This document shows positions 34,242 to 42,991 of a DNA stretch of 64,000 nt, in pieces. The translations under genes and the position numbers were made by a program. Positions within the stretch are counted from its first letter, which is position 1. Each line of letters begins with the position of its first letter. Below the pieces are notes generated by a model, which saw only the letters and a list, made by a program, of their open reading frames with translations, was not told where the DNA came from and ran no database searches. This DNA comes from Chloroflexota bacterium (GTDB lineage Bacteria > Chloroflexota > Anaerolineae > Anaerolineales > VGOW01), in assembly GCA_016875735.1 (NCBI GenBank), contig VGOW01000003.1:1-64000 (forward strand). The letters run 5' to 3'.

Positions 34242-34288
34242 AGGCGGCGCTTATCGAACCTCTGTTGTGGCGCGTTCGCGGCTGGGCG

Positions 34289-35407
34289 TCATCTCACTTT
34301 GCGCGGGGCGCGGCGAAACAAATCGCCCAATGTGCCCACGCGCACTTTGGAGCGGTTGGGCCAGATGCCGGGCACTGGGTTGCCGCAGTGCGGGCAACAG
34401 CCCTCGTCGGTGATCTCGTAATCGAGAATCACGTAGCCGTAGCGCTCGATGAGTCGGCGGCGGCAGTTGGGGCAAAAAGTGTTTTCGTAGTCGCCCACGT
34501 GCCCCGGCAAATTTCCGGCGTACACAAAATTCAGCCCGGCCTCCTGCCCGATCTCGGCGGCGCGGATGAGGGTGGAGGCGCTCGTGGGATCGGGGTCGGT
34601 CATTTTGTAATCGGGGTGGAACGCGGTGACGTGCCATGGGATGTGAGGGGACACCGAGGCGATGTATCGGGCGGCGTCCATCAATTCATCGGTGCCATCG
34701 TTGAATCCGGGAATGATCAGGGTGACGACTTCCACCCACAGCCCCATTTCTTTTGCCAGTTTGATTCCATCCAGCGTGTTTTGCAGAACGCCGCCCAACT
34801 GCCGGTAGCGTTTATCCGACATGGTTTTGAGATCGATCTTGTAGCCGATCATGTGCGGGCGGATGTATTCGAGAGTCTCGCGGGTGAGGTTGCCGTTGGA
34901 CACGTACACGCATTGCATTCCGTGTTTGACCGCCTCCGTGAACACGGCGGCCGCCCACTCGCTGGTGATGAGCGGCTCGTTGTAGGATGAAGCCACCAGC
35001 CTCGCTCCGGCGCGTTTGCCATAGGCAGCCAGTTCCTGCGGCGTCACCCTCTGCGGCGCAACTCCGGCCGAGTCGTCGCGAAGGGTTTGGCTGGTGAGCC
35101 AGTTTTGGCAGAAGGCGCAATGGAAATCACAGCCGAGCATTCCGAAAGTGAGCGTTTCGGAGCCGGGATAGATGTGGAAGAACGGCTTCTTCTCGGTGGG
35201 ATCGCACTGCAACCCGGCAACGTATCCCCACGGCACTCTCAGCGTGCCGCCGTCGTTGAAGCGCACCTTGCAGATTCCGCGTCGGCTTTCGTGAATGAGA
35301 CAGCGGTGGCCGCAGGCGAAACAGCGCACGGAGTTTCCGGGCAAGCGCTCGCACAGCGTGCCTTCTGCGGTGAGTGAATCGAGCAGGGCTTCGAGCGTTT
35401 GGGCCAT
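34289..35407 (-). CDS. amrS: AmrS-like radical SAM protein
   Basis: 372 aa. The radical SAM cluster motif is GCDFHCAFC (Cys93, Cys97, Cys100). An N-terminal Cys-rich module (Cys29, Cys32, Cys36, Cys46) precedes it, as in the AmmeMemoRadiSam family protein AmrS, and the C-terminus has a two-CxxC zinc ribbon (CPNC and CPHC). The characteristic NEPLITSEW, VYVSNGNLT and GYKIDLKTM motifs are present. AmrA and AmrB partners are not within this window. The physiological substrate is not established from sequence. Confidence 0.88.
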   Translation of the reverse strand: MAQTLEALLDSLTAEGTLCERLPGNSVRCFACGHRCLIHESRRGICKVRFNDGGTLRVPWGYVAGLQCDPTEKKPFFHIYPGSETLTFGMLGCDFHCAFCQNWLTSQTLRDDSAGVAPQRVTPQELAAYGKRAGARLVASSYNEPLITSEWAAAVFTEAVKHGMQCVYVSNGNLTRETLEYIRPHMIGYKIDLKTMSDKRYRQLGGVLQNTLDGIKLAKEMGLWVEVVTLIIPGFNDGTDELMDAARYIASVSPHIPWHVTAFHPDYKMTDPDPTSASTLIRAAEIGQEAGLNFVYAGNLPGHVGDYENTFCPNCRRRLIERYGYVILDYEITDEGCCPHCGNPVPGIWPNRSKVRVGTLGDLFRRAPRKVR

Positions 35408-35459
35408 GTTGAATGCTCTGCGATGATTATATCATTCCGGGCAAAGAAACCGTTCGGAG

Positions 35460-35465
35460 TAAAAT
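35460..35465 (+). promoter_or_regulatory. -10 box close to mobA start
   Basis: TAAAAT, then 7 bases, then the mobA ATG at 35473. No Shine-Dalgarno sequence fits, so a leaderless message is likely. The divergent radical SAM gene starts 66 bases to the left. Confidence 0.45.
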
Positions 35466-35472
35466 TCGCCGC

Positions 35473-36105
35473 ATGTCAAATTTCAGCGTCGTCATCAACG
35501 CCGGGGGCAGATCGTCGCGCATGGGGGCCGACAAAGCCTTCGCCGACATCGGCGGCAAACCGATGATCGAGCGCATCATCGAGCAGACTGCCGGGCTGGG
35601 CGATCAGATCATCGTCGCCAATTCGCCGGAGGAATACGCTCATCTTGGCCTTCCAATCGTTGCCGATGTGCTCCCCGACAAAGGCGCATTGGGAGGCGTG
35701 TATACGTGCATTCACGCCGCCACTCAGCACTATGTTTTAGTGACTGCGTGCGATATGCCATTCGTCAATCGGCCTCTGTTGGAATATATGATGTTGTTCG
35801 CGCCGGAGTTCGATGCGGTGGTGCCACGCCTTCGCTCCCCTCTCCCTGAGGGAGAGGGGTTGGGGGTGAGGGTAGATGCCGAGCCCCTCCGCGCGATTTA
35901 CAGCAAAGCCTGCCTCGAGCCGATCCGCCGCGCGCTCGACTCGGGCAAGATGCGGGTGATCTCATTCTTCCCCGACATCCGTTTGCGCTGGGTGGAAGAA
36001 GACGAGATCAGGCAGTTCGATCCCGAACTGCTTTCGTTTGTCAATTGCAATACGCCAGAGGAGTTGGATGCGGTGCGAAGGATTTGGGAGATGCGTGGGC
36101 TGTAA
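35473..36105 (+). CDS. mobA: molybdenum cofactor guanylyltransferase, with repeat insertion
   Basis: 210 aa from the ATG at 35473. It transfers GMP to molybdopterin to form the MGD cofactor. Motifs: NAGGRSSRMGADKAFADIGG (the usual LAGGxSxRMGxDK with Asn at the first position), DKGALGGVYTCI, TACDMPFV. Residues about 119-135 (LRSPLPEGEGLGVRVDA) are translated from a palindromic element (35835-35873) and are not part of the normal fold. The product serves formate dehydrogenase, whose genes are at 40-47 kb. Confidence 0.9.
   Translation: MSNFSVVINAGGRSSRMGADKAFADIGGKPMIERIIEQTAGLGDQIIVANSPEEYAHLGLPIVADVLPDKGALGGVYTCIHAATQHYVLVTACDMPFVNRPLLEYMMLFAPEFDAVVPRLRSPLPEGEGLGVRVDAEPLRAIYSKACLEPIRRALDSGKMRVISFFPDIRLRWVEEDEIRQFDPELLSFVNCNTPEELDAVRRIWEMRGL
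35835..35873 (+). repeat. CCCCTCTCCCT palindrome inside mobA
   Basis: Arms CCCCTCTCCCT (35837-35847) and AGGGAGAGGGG (35849-35859), followed by TTGGGGGTGAGGGT. It is inserted in frame and adds about 15 residues. Elements of this sequence type occur in many bacterial genomes, usually between genes. Confidence 0.9.
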
Positions 36106-36135
36106 AAACGTGCGTTCCGCTCCACGCTCCCCGCC

Positions 36136-36696
36136 TCACGCTCCACGCCTCTTCATCTCTCGCCAACAGCGCAGAATCGTTCCGCCATCAATGGTGAACA
36201 CGCCGGGAATGTCGATGGGCAGTAACGCGCCCAAGCCGAGCACGGCCCCATTCCAGAAGGCGGTGAATGCCGTGAGCCAGCCGATGGCGCCGCCTGTGGG
36301 CCACAGGGTGATGGATGCGGGCACGAGCAAAAGGCCGATGAGCAGATTGATCCAAAATCCGCCCAACGCTCGCCGGATGTGAACGCTCGGGGGCAGAGGC
36401 GGCTCATCCGGTGGATACACGCAAAACGAGAACAGCGAAAAGTGATGAACGCCGATCATCGGATGACCCAAGCGCCGCGCCGCGCGCGAATGCCCCCACT
36501 GATGCAAGTTCTCGCACAGGAACATCATCACCGCCGAGAGCGCCCCGGCCAACAATGCGTCGTTGGCCGATAGCGCGAGCCACAGCCCCGACACGAGCGC
36601 AAGCGCCAACGCCGTGGCGAGATAGGATACGATGCTCCACAACGAGATGGTGAATTTCAATCCGAACCATGTTCCCAAATTGATTGGGCGGCTCAT
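36136..36696 (-). CDS. S2P/M50-like membrane protein with altered HExxH
   Basis: 186 aa from the ATG at 36696 (MSRPINLGTWFGLKF). Five or six hydrophobic segments. The metal-site helix reads LHQWGHSRAARRLGHP, where the site-2 protease HExxH has become HQWGH, so the catalytic Glu is Gln. A second S2P-like motif near the end is LLPIDIPGVFTIDGG, comparable to NxxPxxxLDGG. The fold is thus that of M50 peptidases but the key residue is missing; it is probably a pseudo-protease. It could still bind metal. It is expressed from the minus strand, downstream of the fhs terminator. Confidence 0.72.
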   Translation of the reverse strand: MSRPINLGTWFGLKFTISLWSIVSYLATALALALVSGLWLALSANDALLAGALSAVMMFLCENLHQWGHSRAARRLGHPMIGVHHFSLFSFCVYPPDEPPLPPSVHIRRALGGFWINLLIGLLLVPASITLWPTGGAIGWLTAFTAFWNGAVLGLGALLPIDIPGVFTIDGGTILRCWREMKRRGA

Positions 36697-36723
36697 TGGA
36701 CGAGATGGGCGCTGAAAAGATAA

Positions 36724-36757
36724 CAGGGTGATTTCGGCAGTTGCCGCGATCACCCTG
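36724..36757 (-). terminator. terminator hairpin after fhs
   Basis: Outer stem CAGGGTGAT / ATCACCCTG (36724-36732, 36749-36757), inner stem CGGC / GCCG. It follows the fhs stop codon on the minus strand. No clear T-run, so strength uncertain. Confidence 0.55.
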
Positions 36758-36787
36758 TCATCAACTCATCGTGTCACCCAGTGAGAG

Positions 36788-38755
36788 TTAGAACAACCCC
36801 CTCACCTTCCCGGTCTTCAAATCCAAATCCACATCGAAGAACACCGGGCGGGTGGGCAGGCCGGGCATAGTGCGCATAGCGCCCACCAGCGGGTAGATGA
36901 AGCCTGCGCCCACACTGGCGCGCATATCGCGGATGGTGACGCGGAAGCCAGTGGGCGCGCCCTTCACTTCGGCTTTATCACTGAAGGAGAGGTGCGTCTT
37001 GGCCATGCAGATGGGCAGGCCCGCGAACCCCAGCCGCGTGTAAAGTTCCACTTTGGCTTCGGCTTCGGGGGTGAAGTCTACGCCATCGGCGCGATAAATT
37101 TCGCGGGCGATGGTTTCAATCTTCTCCTTGATGCCCATCTCCAGCGGATAGAGGAACTGGAATTTCTTGGGTTTCTCTGCCGCGGCAATCACTGCTTTAC
37201 CCAATTCAATTGCGCCTTTGCCGCCGTGCATCCAATGTGTGCAGACGCAAGCGTCCGAGGCCCCGGCCTCGACAGCCGCCTTGCGCACCAACTCTACTTC
37301 GGCGGGCGTGTCGTACTTGAAAGAGTTGACGGCCACCACCACCGGCACGCCGTATTTGCGGGCGTTCTCGATGTGGCGCACCATATTGCCCATACCGGCT
37401 TTGAGCAATTCCAAGTTCTCTTCGGTGTAGGCTTTGTCCAACGGCTTGCCCGCCACCACTTTGGGGCCGCCGCCGTGCATCTTGAGCGCACGGATGGTCG
37501 CCACGATCACGACCACATCCGGAACCAGCCCGGAGTAGCGGCACTTGATGTCCATGAACTTTTCCATGCCGATGTCCGCGCCGAAGCCGGACTCGGTGAC
37601 AACGTAGCCGTCTTTGCCCACCAACTTCAAAGCGATCTGATCGGCGACGATGGACGATTGCCCATGGGCGATGTTGGCAAACGGCCCGGCGTGAACGAAG
37701 GCCGGGGTGCCTTCCAACGTCTGCATGAGGTTGGGCATGATAGCGTCCTTCATCAACACAGTGAGCGCGCCGGCCACGCCGAGGTCTTCAGCGGTGAGAG
37801 CCTCGCCGCGCGTATTGGTGCCGAACACGATCCGGCTGAAACGCTCGCGCATGTCTTCCAGCGACGTGGTGAGGGCGAGGATGGCCATGATCTCGCTGGC
37901 CACCGTGATGTCGAAGCCAGTGTTCCGCTCGTTGCCTTTTTCCTCGTCGCCCCTGCCGATTTCGATGCGGCGCAGGAGGCGATCGTTGATATCCATCACC
38001 CGTTGCCAGGTGATGCTGGCCGCGTCGATGTCCAGGCGGAAGATGAGGCGCTTCTCTTCGGGGGTCAGGTCTTCGAATTTCTCTTTCTTCACACCCACCT
38101 TATCCATGCGGCGGCGGACGCTCGGAGCGATATACCCATCGGGGCAAAAGGCTTTGGCGAGTTTCTCGTCGTCGGCCTGAGCGCGCTCGTGCAAAATGCG
38201 CGCGTCAATGGCGGCGGCCATCAGGTTGTTGGCGGCGGTGATGGCGTGGATGTCGCCGGTGAGGTGGAGGTTGAAATCCTCCATCGGGATGGCTTGGGAA
38301 TAGCCGCCGCCCGCCGCGCCGCCTTTGATGCCGAAGGTGGGGCCCATCGAAGGTTGACGGATACAGGTGAATACTTTTTTGCCGAGATGCGCGCCCAATG
38401 CTTGCGAGAGGCCGAGCGTGGTGGTCGTCTTCCCTTCGCCCAACGGCGTGGGGGTAATGGCGGTCACGTCAATGTATTTGCCGCTGGGCTTTTTCGCCAG
38501 CCGGTCGCGCACATCCAAATGCACTTTCGCCTTGTAGGGGCCAAACAGTTCAAGGTCTGTTTCTTTCAAGCCCACTTCGGATGCAATTTGCAAAATGGGT
38601 TTGAGTTTGCCTGCCTGCGCAATTTCAATATCCGAGGGCACAGGGTTGAGCAGTTTGAGTTTGGTGGGAGTGAAAGCGGGAGTTGGTTTGGCCTTTGCTT
38701 TGGCTTTGGGCTTGGCTTTCGCCACTTGGGTAGACTTCTTACTAATCTTTGGCAT
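36788..38755 (-). CDS. fhs: formate-tetrahydrofolate ligase
   Basis: 655 aa. Catalyses ATP + formate + THF to 10-formyl-THF. Nucleotide-binding [13 protein letters not shown] starts near residue 104; [22 protein letters not shown]-like HGGGPKVV, and [14 protein letters not shown] are present. It belongs to the longer, eukaryote-like group (compare about 557 aa for most bacterial Fhs). The first 25 residues ([20 protein letters not shown]...) are a Lys/Ala-rich tail not found in usual Fhs. An AAGGAG site precedes the ATG. With formate dehydrogenase 1.6 kb away it links CO2/formate to folate C1 metabolism. Confidence 0.96.
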   Translation of the reverse strand: MPKISKKSTQVAKAKPKAKAKAKPTPAFTPTKLKLLNPVPSDIEIAQAGKLKPILQIASEVGLKETDLELFGPYKAKVHLDVRDRLAKKPSGKYIDVTAITPTPLGEGKTTTTLGLSQALGAHLGKKVFTCIRQPSMGPTFGIKGGAAGGGYSQAIPMEDFNLHLTGDIHAITAANNLMAAAIDARILHERAQADDEKLAKAFCPDGYIAPSVRRRMDKVGVKKEKFEDLTPEEKRLIFRLDIDAASITWQRVMDINDRLLRRIEIGRGDEEKGNERNTGFDITVASEIMAILALTTSLEDMRERFSRIVFGTNTRGEALTAEDLGVAGALTVLMKDAIMPNLMQTLEGTPAFVHAGPFANIAHGQSSIVADQIALKLVGKDGYVVTESGFGADIGMEKFMDIKCRYSGLVPDVVVIVATIRALKMHGGGPKVVAGKPLDKAYTEENLELLKAGMGNMVRHIENARKYGVPVVVAVNSFKYDTPAEVELVRKAAVEAGASDACVCTHWMHGGKGAIELGKAVIAAAEKPKKFQFLYPLEMGIKEKIETIAREIYRADGVDFTPEAEAKVELYTRLGFAGLPICMAKTHLSFSDKAEVKGAPTGFRVTIRDMRASVGAGFIYPLVGAMRTMPGLPTRPVFFDVDLDLKTGKVRGLF

Positions 38756-38856
38756 ATCTGTCGTCTCCTTATGAATTTATTGGCACTGTATTATGAAACA
38801 GAAACACTGCCCGGCAAACTGAGTAATATCACTTGTTCTCGGAAAATCTGTCAGGG

Positions 38857-39822
38857 CTAACCCAGAATTCCCGTGCCGCGAATGGGCCCCTTCCACTCGC
38901 CGGGGAAAGTTTCCAGCGCGCGCCGGGCCAAATAACTCACCTGCGAGCCGCGATCCAATTGGCACGCTTCCACCGCACGCCGCGCTTCGGGCGTGTGCCA
39001 CTCGATGATCCGCCTCAGCGCCGCCACCCGCAACCGGCCGTTGTTCTCTTCCACCGGCTCGTCCACTCCGGGTTTGCTGGCGTAGCCCATCCGCGAATTC
39101 TCCAATATGGCAACCAGCGATCCCACTACGTTCGGGTGGTTGATCCGCGTGAGCCGTTCCACCGAAGTGAACGCCGCATCGAGATCGGCCAGCCGCAATG
39201 CCCGGAAGCGGTGCAGTTGTATCAGCGTGAGCAGGGCCACTTCGCGCACAATCTTGTCGTAGTCGTAAATCGCCTCTTCAATCTCGGCGATGGCTTCCAA
39301 ATCCTGCGCCGCGCCGGAACGATTGGCGAACTCGGCGGCGGCGCGGTGTCGGGGAGCCGGGTCGTTGCCGCGCAGGTCGTATTCTTTTCGCGCGCGGTCG
39401 ATCAATCGCCCGGCGGGTGTGAGCGGCTTCGTCTCTACTTCGGGTCGAGAGAGGGCGGCTAACTCCTCTTCGGTGGCATCGAGAATGAACAGCACATGTT
39501 TGATTGCGGCTTGCACTGCCTCGTCGTCTTTCGACCAATCGGCAAGCTCGCTCAAGTACGCGCGCAGAGCATCTTCGCCGGGCTGGGCCATTACCTCTTT
39601 GGCCCGGTCACGCCAAACGTTCACATCTTCGGCAATCGTCCCGCGCCGCTCGCGCAGCTCATCCTGCTCGGCGACGAACTTGGCTTTCTCTTCGCCCTCG
39701 CTTTCGATAACCTTGCGCGTGAGCACATTGAGCCGGTCGCTGACGGCGATGAACTCGCGTTGAATAGAATCGGCCTTCGCGTTCAACGCTTTCTGTAATT
39801 GGTTGAGTCCTTGCCCCAGCAT
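38857..39822 (-). CDS. coiled-coil plus HEAT-like repeat protein, function unknown
   Basis: 321 aa. The first 90 residues are an amphipathic coiled coil (DRLNVLTRKVIESEGEEKAKFVAEQDELRERRG). The rest is an all-alpha region with repeated helix pairs (EIEEAIYDYDKIVREVALLTLIQLHRF, RLRVAALRRIIEWHTPEARRAVEAC) resembling HEAT-type repeats. No enzyme motif. It lies between DinB and fhs on the same strand, with 41 bases from the DinB stop and about 100 bases before the fhs start, so it may be the last gene of the formate dehydrogenase operon. Confidence 0.6.
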   Translation of the reverse strand: MLGQGLNQLQKALNAKADSIQREFIAVSDRLNVLTRKVIESEGEEKAKFVAEQDELRERRGTIAEDVNVWRDRAKEVMAQPGEDALRAYLSELADWSKDDEAVQAAIKHVLFILDATEEELAALSRPEVETKPLTPAGRLIDRARKEYDLRGNDPAPRHRAAAEFANRSGAAQDLEAIAEIEEAIYDYDKIVREVALLTLIQLHRFRALRLADLDAAFTSVERLTRINHPNVVGSLVAILENSRMGYASKPGVDEPVEENNGRLRVAALRRIIEWHTPEARRAVEACQLDRGSQVSYLARRALETFPGEWKGPIRGTGILG

Positions 39823-39863
39823 TGCGCATCACCCCGAAGTGAAAGACGAAAGCCCAAAGGCGA

Positions 39864-40379
39864 TCACCAGCCGCCGGCGTAATCGGTTGACACCGGATCG
39901 ACTTGCGCCGCGAGATATTGCCAGTGCAGATGATTCAGCTGGCGGATGTGCAAGTGATCGTGCGCGACCCACGCGCCCAACACATCGCCCGCCGTCATAG
40001 TCCCCGCCACCGGGTGGCGACGGGCCATGCTCCAATCCGGCTCCTTCAACCCCGACAACCATTCCACCGATTTCCGCCGTTCACTCAAAAACGAGTCGAG
40101 CATCGGCGCAAGTTCGCGCTGATTATAACCGCGCGCCGTCACCCACCCCATCGGATCGATGGGCGGCCAGTCGGTGGCCGGGCTGTGCAGAGTGAGATCG
40201 ACTCGCTGGCGGAAGTCTTCGCGTTCCTCATCATGAAGATGGCACACCACTTCGAGCACCGACCATTCCTCCGCCGACGGTTTCCATCGCGCCTGTTCGT
40301 CGGAGACACTGCGCGTGAGCGCGGCGAAGGCCTCGGCGTTGGCAGAGAGGCGGGCGATGGCGGAGGTTAAACTCAGCAT
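39864..40379 (-). CDS. DinB-family protein
   Basis: 171 aa four-helix bundle. The three metal-binding histidines of DinB/YfiT proteins are visible as CHLHDEE (about residue 48) and HDHLHIRQL (about residue 140). Such proteins include thiol-transferase-type enzymes; the substrate here is unknown. Its ATG starts 3 bases after the fdhA stop, which points to co-transcription with the formate dehydrogenase operon. Confidence 0.87.
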   Translation of the reverse strand: MLSLTSAIARLSANAEAFAALTRSVSDEQARWKPSAEEWSVLEVVCHLHDEEREDFRQRVDLTLHSPATDWPPIDPMGWVTARGYNQRELAPMLDSFLSERRKSVEWLSGLKEPDWSMARRHPVAGTMTAGDVLGAWVAHDHLHIRQLNHLHWQYLAAQVDPVSTDYAGGW

Positions 40380-40382
40380 GGA

Positions 40383-42542
40383 TTAATACCTCCCTCGCTC
40401 CATCAACTCCTTCTGAGTTGGCAACTCTTCCGCGCGCGCAATCTCGATCTTCACCGCGCAGGCTTTGAACTCCGGTATCTTCGCCTGCGGGTCGAGCGCG
40501 TCGATGGTGAGCAGGTTGGCGGCGGCTTCGGCGAAGTGCATGGGGATGAACACCACGCCGGGATTGGTTTTGGGAGAGACGTTCGCTCGTAACACAACGG
40601 AGCCGCGCCGCGACGACACGCGCACCGCGTCGCCCGTTTTCACTCCGCACCGCGCCGCGTCCACCTCGTGCAGATCCATGAGCGGTTGCGGAAACAAGGC
40701 GTCGAGCTGCGAGTGGCGGGTCATCGTGCCGCCGTGCCAGTGTTCGAGGAGGCGGCCTGTGGTGAGAATGAACGGGTATTCGTCGTCGGGCAGTTCGGCG
40801 GCGGGGACATATTCCAACGGGAAGAAACGGCCTCGCCCGGAGGGGAACGTCTCCGAAAAGAGAAACGGCGTGCCGGGATGGGCTTCGTCAGGAACCGGAT
40901 ACTGCAAGCCAGTCATTTCGATTCTCCGATACGTCACCCCTTTCAACATCACAGCCACGTCGGCCATCTCGCGGAAGATTTCTTCCGGCTCTTCATAGTT
41001 CCAACGCGCGGTGGCCCGGCCTAACCTTTGCTCGATGCGAGCGGCGACATCGCAAATGATCTGCCAATCGGGCCGGGCTTGGCCGCGTGGCGCAATGGCC
41101 TGCCGCACGCGCTGAACGCGCCGATCAGTGTTGGTGAACGTGCCCTCCTTCTCGGCCCATGAGGCGGCGGGCAAAAACACATCGGCGAACGCGCCCGACT
41201 CGTTGATGAACACATCCTGCGCCACGAGGAATTCTAATTGCTCCATGTGGTGGCGGGTGAGGTTGAGATTCGGCTCGGTCATCATCGGGTTCTCGCCCAT
41301 GATGTACAGGGCGCGCACGCCGCCGGGTTTTGCGTTCGAAAGAATCTCGGTGGTGGTGAGGCCGCGCTTGCGGCTGAGGCCGCCCGGCTCGATGTTCCAT
41401 GCCCGTTCCCACTTGGTCGCGTTCTCCTCTTTGTCCACTTCCATGTAGCCGGGATAGAAGAAGGGCATCGCGCCGGAGTCGGATGCGCCCTGCACGTTGT
41501 TTTGCCCGCGCAGTGGGTTGAGGCCGGTGCCTTCGCGCCCGATGTGTCCGGTGAGCAAAGCGAGGTGAATGAGGGCGAGGGCGCTGGCCGTGCCGTGCGA
41601 AAGCTGCGAGATGCCCATGCCCCAATAGATCGCGCCGTTCTTGGCGCGGGCATACATGCGCGCCGCCTCGACGATGAGATGGCGATCCACGCCGGAGACG
41701 GACTCGGCGTACTCGGGCGTGAATTTTTCCAGCGACTGCGCCAACTCGTCATAGCCAGTTGTGCGCGCTTCAACAAATTCTCTATTCACCAAATTCTCTT
41801 TTACGATGACGTGAGCCATCGCCGAGAAGACGGGCACGTTGGTTCCCGGTTTCACCGGCAGCCACAGCGCGGCGAAGTCGCACAACTCCAATCGGCGCGG
41901 ATCGATCACGATCAGTTTCGCGCCGCGTTTCATCACCGCCTCTTTCATTTGCAGAGCGATGATGGGGTGGTTTTCGGTGGTGTTCGAGCCGGTGACGATG
42001 AACACGTCGTTGCGCATCACTTCGGCGGCGGTGTTGCTCATGGCCGATGTGCCCAGCGACTTGAGCAGAGCCACGACGCTCCCAGCATGGCACAGCCGCG
42101 TGCAGTGATCTACGTTGTTGGTGCGGAACAGCGCGCGAAACATTTTTTGCAGAAGATAGTTGTCTTCGTTGGTGGCTTTGGCGCAACAGTACACGGCCAT
42201 CGCCTCCGGGCCGTCGCGCCGGTAGATTTCGGCAAGCCGATCCGCGACGAGGTCGAGCGCTTCGTCCCACGTGGCTTCGCGCCACTCGGAGCGGTCGAAG
42301 GCTTGGGTGCGGCGCCCGGCTGTTTGCGGCGTCCGCCGGATCAACGGCGTCGTGATCCGATCCGGGTGATAAATGAAATCGTAGCCGAACCGCCCCTTCA
42401 CGCACAGGTTGCCGCGATTGACCACCGACTCGAATGGCGAAGTGACTCTGTAAATGAAGTCGTCTTTGATGTGCAGCTGAAGGGCGCATCCCACGCCGCA
42501 ATACGGGCAGGTGGTGGGAACGATGCGGTCGGGCGTGAGCAT
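40383..42542 (-). CDS. fdhA: formate dehydrogenase alpha subunit (molybdopterin, Fe-S)
   Basis: 719 aa from the ATG at 42542, preferred because AAGGAG stands 7 bases upstream; a TTG at 42587 would add 15 residues. Domains: 4Fe-4S site Cys12, Cys15, Cys19, Cys47; molybdopterin oxidoreductase domain; C-terminal MGD-binding domain (PHSQLDALFPQ-like segment: TRHSQLDALFPQ). The expected Mo/W ligand is Cys151 in RLCHAGS, so a Cys enzyme and not a selenocysteine one. It oxidises formate (or reduces CO2) in the cytosol. Electron transfer partners are encoded at 43834-44532 and 45423-47246. Confidence 0.93.
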   Translation of the reverse strand: MLTPDRIVPTTCPYCGVGCALQLHIKDDFIYRVTSPFESVVNRGNLCVKGRFGYDFIYHPDRITTPLIRRTPQTAGRRTQAFDRSEWREATWDEALDLVADRLAEIYRRDGPEAMAVYCCAKATNEDNYLLQKMFRALFRTNNVDHCTRLCHAGSVVALLKSLGTSAMSNTAAEVMRNDVFIVTGSNTTENHPIIALQMKEAVMKRGAKLIVIDPRRLELCDFAALWLPVKPGTNVPVFSAMAHVIVKENLVNREFVEARTTGYDELAQSLEKFTPEYAESVSGVDRHLIVEAARMYARAKNGAIYWGMGISQLSHGTASALALIHLALLTGHIGREGTGLNPLRGQNNVQGASDSGAMPFFYPGYMEVDKEENATKWERAWNIEPGGLSRKRGLTTTEILSNAKPGGVRALYIMGENPMMTEPNLNLTRHHMEQLEFLVAQDVFINESGAFADVFLPAASWAEKEGTFTNTDRRVQRVRQAIAPRGQARPDWQIICDVAARIEQRLGRATARWNYEEPEEIFREMADVAVMLKGVTYRRIEMTGLQYPVPDEAHPGTPFLFSETFPSGRGRFFPLEYVPAAELPDDEYPFILTTGRLLEHWHGGTMTRHSQLDALFPQPLMDLHEVDAARCGVKTGDAVRVSSRRGSVVLRANVSPKTNPGVVFIPMHFAEAAANLLTIDALDPQAKIPEFKACAVKIEIARAEELPTQKELMERGRY

Positions 42543-42562
42543 GAGCGACTCCTTGCCCCCTT

Positions 42563-42979
42563 CTATCTCACCACCAACACCGGGCAATGAGCATGGCTGA
42601 TGACTCGCTGAGTGTGACTGCCGAGCAGCAGCCCTCTCAGGCCGCCCAGCCCGCGCGAGCCCATGATGATGAGATCACAGCCGCGCACTTCGGCCACGGT
42701 GATGATCTCCGCCGCCGCCGGGCCGAACAGCACTTCGGTGTGAACATCCACCCCCTCGCCGATCAACTGCCGCGCTTCTTCCACGCATCGCTCTCCGGCG
42801 AGTCTCCGTTCTCCGGCCACGCGGCTGAAGTTCGGCTCGCCCAAGTCGGCGGCAATGGGCTCCACCGCGCACACCACGCGCACAACGGCGCCGTGCGTTC
42901 GCGCGCACTCGGCGGCAACCTGCGCCGCCCGGCGCGCATGATCGGAACCATCGTAGGCGAGCAAAATGTGTTTGAACAT
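42563..42979 (-). CDS. universal stress protein (UspA family)
   Basis: 138 aa. The ATP-binding type: HILLAYDGSDHARRAA at the start and MGSRGLGGLRGLLLGSHTQRV, which matches G-2x-G-9x-G(S/T), near the end. It ends 20 bases before the fdhA start and begins 12 bases after the EamA stop, so it is inside the formate dehydrogenase operon. The role is not known; USP genes inside respiratory operons often respond to energy state. Confidence 0.92.
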   Translation of the reverse strand: MFKHILLAYDGSDHARRAAQVAAECARTHGAVVRVVCAVEPIAADLGEPNFSRVAGERRLAGERCVEEARQLIGEGVDVHTEVLFGPAAAEIITVAEVRGCDLIIMGSRGLGGLRGLLLGSHTQRVISHAHCPVLVVR

Positions 42980-42991
42980 GTTTCCTCTCCG

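Noticed and set aside
34289-35407. Complete AmmeMemoRadiSam system
   Set aside because: Only the radical SAM gene is present; no AmrA or AmrB-like gene within 30 kb on either side in this window.
38756-38856. Folate riboswitch upstream of fhs
   Set aside because: The leader of about 100 bases shows only short AT-rich sequence and an AAGGAG; I found no conserved riboswitch-like pairing.
36992-38860. 622-codon plus-strand ORF opposite fhs
   Set aside because: Low-complexity antisense frame of a GC-rich gene; the minus-strand product is an unmistakable Fhs with RBS.
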